Shown here: in pieces, positions 14,851 to 15,005 of the stretch | How the letters are laid out: the number at the start of each line of letters is the position of its first letter | Position numbering within the stretch: position 1 is the stretch's first letter | Origin: Roseovarius sp. UBA6167 | Lineage (GTDB): Bacteria; Pseudomonadota; Alphaproteobacteria; Rhodobacterales; Rhodobacteraceae | Reading direction: 5' to 3' | DNA: 15,005 bases | NCBI GenBank assembly: GCA_002428225.1 | Contig: DIUD01000076.1 | Location: 30,300-45,304 of the forward strand | Notes under the pieces: model-generated | The model's input: only the letters and a program-made list of their open reading frames with translations | What the model was told of the DNA's origin: nothing | Databases searched by the model: none | Program-made: the position numbers and the translations under genes

Positions 14851-15005
14851 ATGAACGACGACCGCAACAGCCTGTTTCGCGATGCCCATGCCGACCGCTC
14901 CGCCGCCGAGCAGATCCCGCAAACGCCGCAGACCCGCGCGCCCGCCTACCGGCTGGCCTTTGCCGACATGGATTTCCTGCTGCGCGACGAATTGCGCCCG
15001 GTGCG
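14851..15005 (+). CDS. LOG family (TIGR00730) protein, N-terminal part
   Basis: The first 51 codons are visible before the right edge. The translation begins MNDDRNSLFRDAHADRSAAE and continues with TPQTRAPAYRLAFADMDFLL and RDELRPV. This resembles, from memory, the N-terminal extension of the long TIGR00730/LOG-type Rossmann proteins of Rhodobacterales, which precedes the nucleotide-binding core. LOG proteins are phosphoribohydrolases that release the base from cytokinin-type or other nucleoside monophosphates. The core motifs (PGGxGTxxE) lie beyond the window, so the call cannot be confirmed here. The ATG at 14851 has AAGGA 9 bases upstream. Confidence 0.65.
   Translation, partial: MNDDRNSLFRDAHADRSAAEQIPQTPQTRAPAYRLAFADMDFLLRDELRPV

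Noticed and set aside
14448..14867. A 139-codon minus-strand open frame in the SDR/LOG-family gap
   Set aside because: It overlaps the SDR start and the LOG-family start, lacks a convincing ribosome-binding site and has no recognisable similarity.

Overview
The window is very GC-rich, with codons that mostly end in G or C and short overlapping genes. Gene content and order (RsmB–heparinase-like–PurH, an SDHAF4-type protein beside DapB, SmpB, a LOG-family protein) suggest an alphaproteobacterium, most likely of the Rhodobacterales/Roseobacter group. This placement is an inference from recalled gene families; no search was run.

Left part (1-5209) is mostly housekeeping. On the minus strand, read from right to left, are rsmB (16S rRNA m5C methyltransferase), a heparinase II/III-family protein, and the N-terminal 260 codons of purH, which runs off the left edge. 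Two GC-rich hairpins sit between rsmB and the heparinase-like gene. A small plus-strand gene for an SDHAF4/DUF1674 succinate dehydrogenase assembly factor diverges from rsmB. dapB (lysine/peptidoglycan precursor synthesis, minus strand) converges on it.

Middle part (5335-13096) is one long plus-strand run of ten tightly packed genes: a TIGR01244/DUF442 phosphatase- or sulfurtransferase-like protein, a shortened 2-dehydro-3-deoxygalactonokinase-like protein, a polytopic membrane protein, then a complete branched-chain-amino-acid-type (Liv/HAAT) ABC importer. The importer has a periplasmic binding protein with a Tat-like signal, permeases LivH and LivM, and ATPases LivG and LivF. A lipoprotein with a possible Cys-His-Asp triad lies between the binding protein and the first permease. 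Stop/start overlaps at most junctions indicate translational coupling. The importer's substrate cannot be read from the sequence. This block, above all the lipoprotein, is the least ordinary part of the window.

Right part (13133-15005): smpB (trans-translation) converges on livF. A classical NAD-type short-chain dehydrogenase follows, also on the minus strand, and looks less GC-biased in its codons than its neighbours. A 383-base non-coding stretch contains a stretch resembling a LacI helix-turn-helix and an inverted repeat. A LOG-family (TIGR00730) gene starts at 14851 and runs off the right edge.

I see no tRNA, rRNA, CRISPR array, transposase, phage gene or attachment site.
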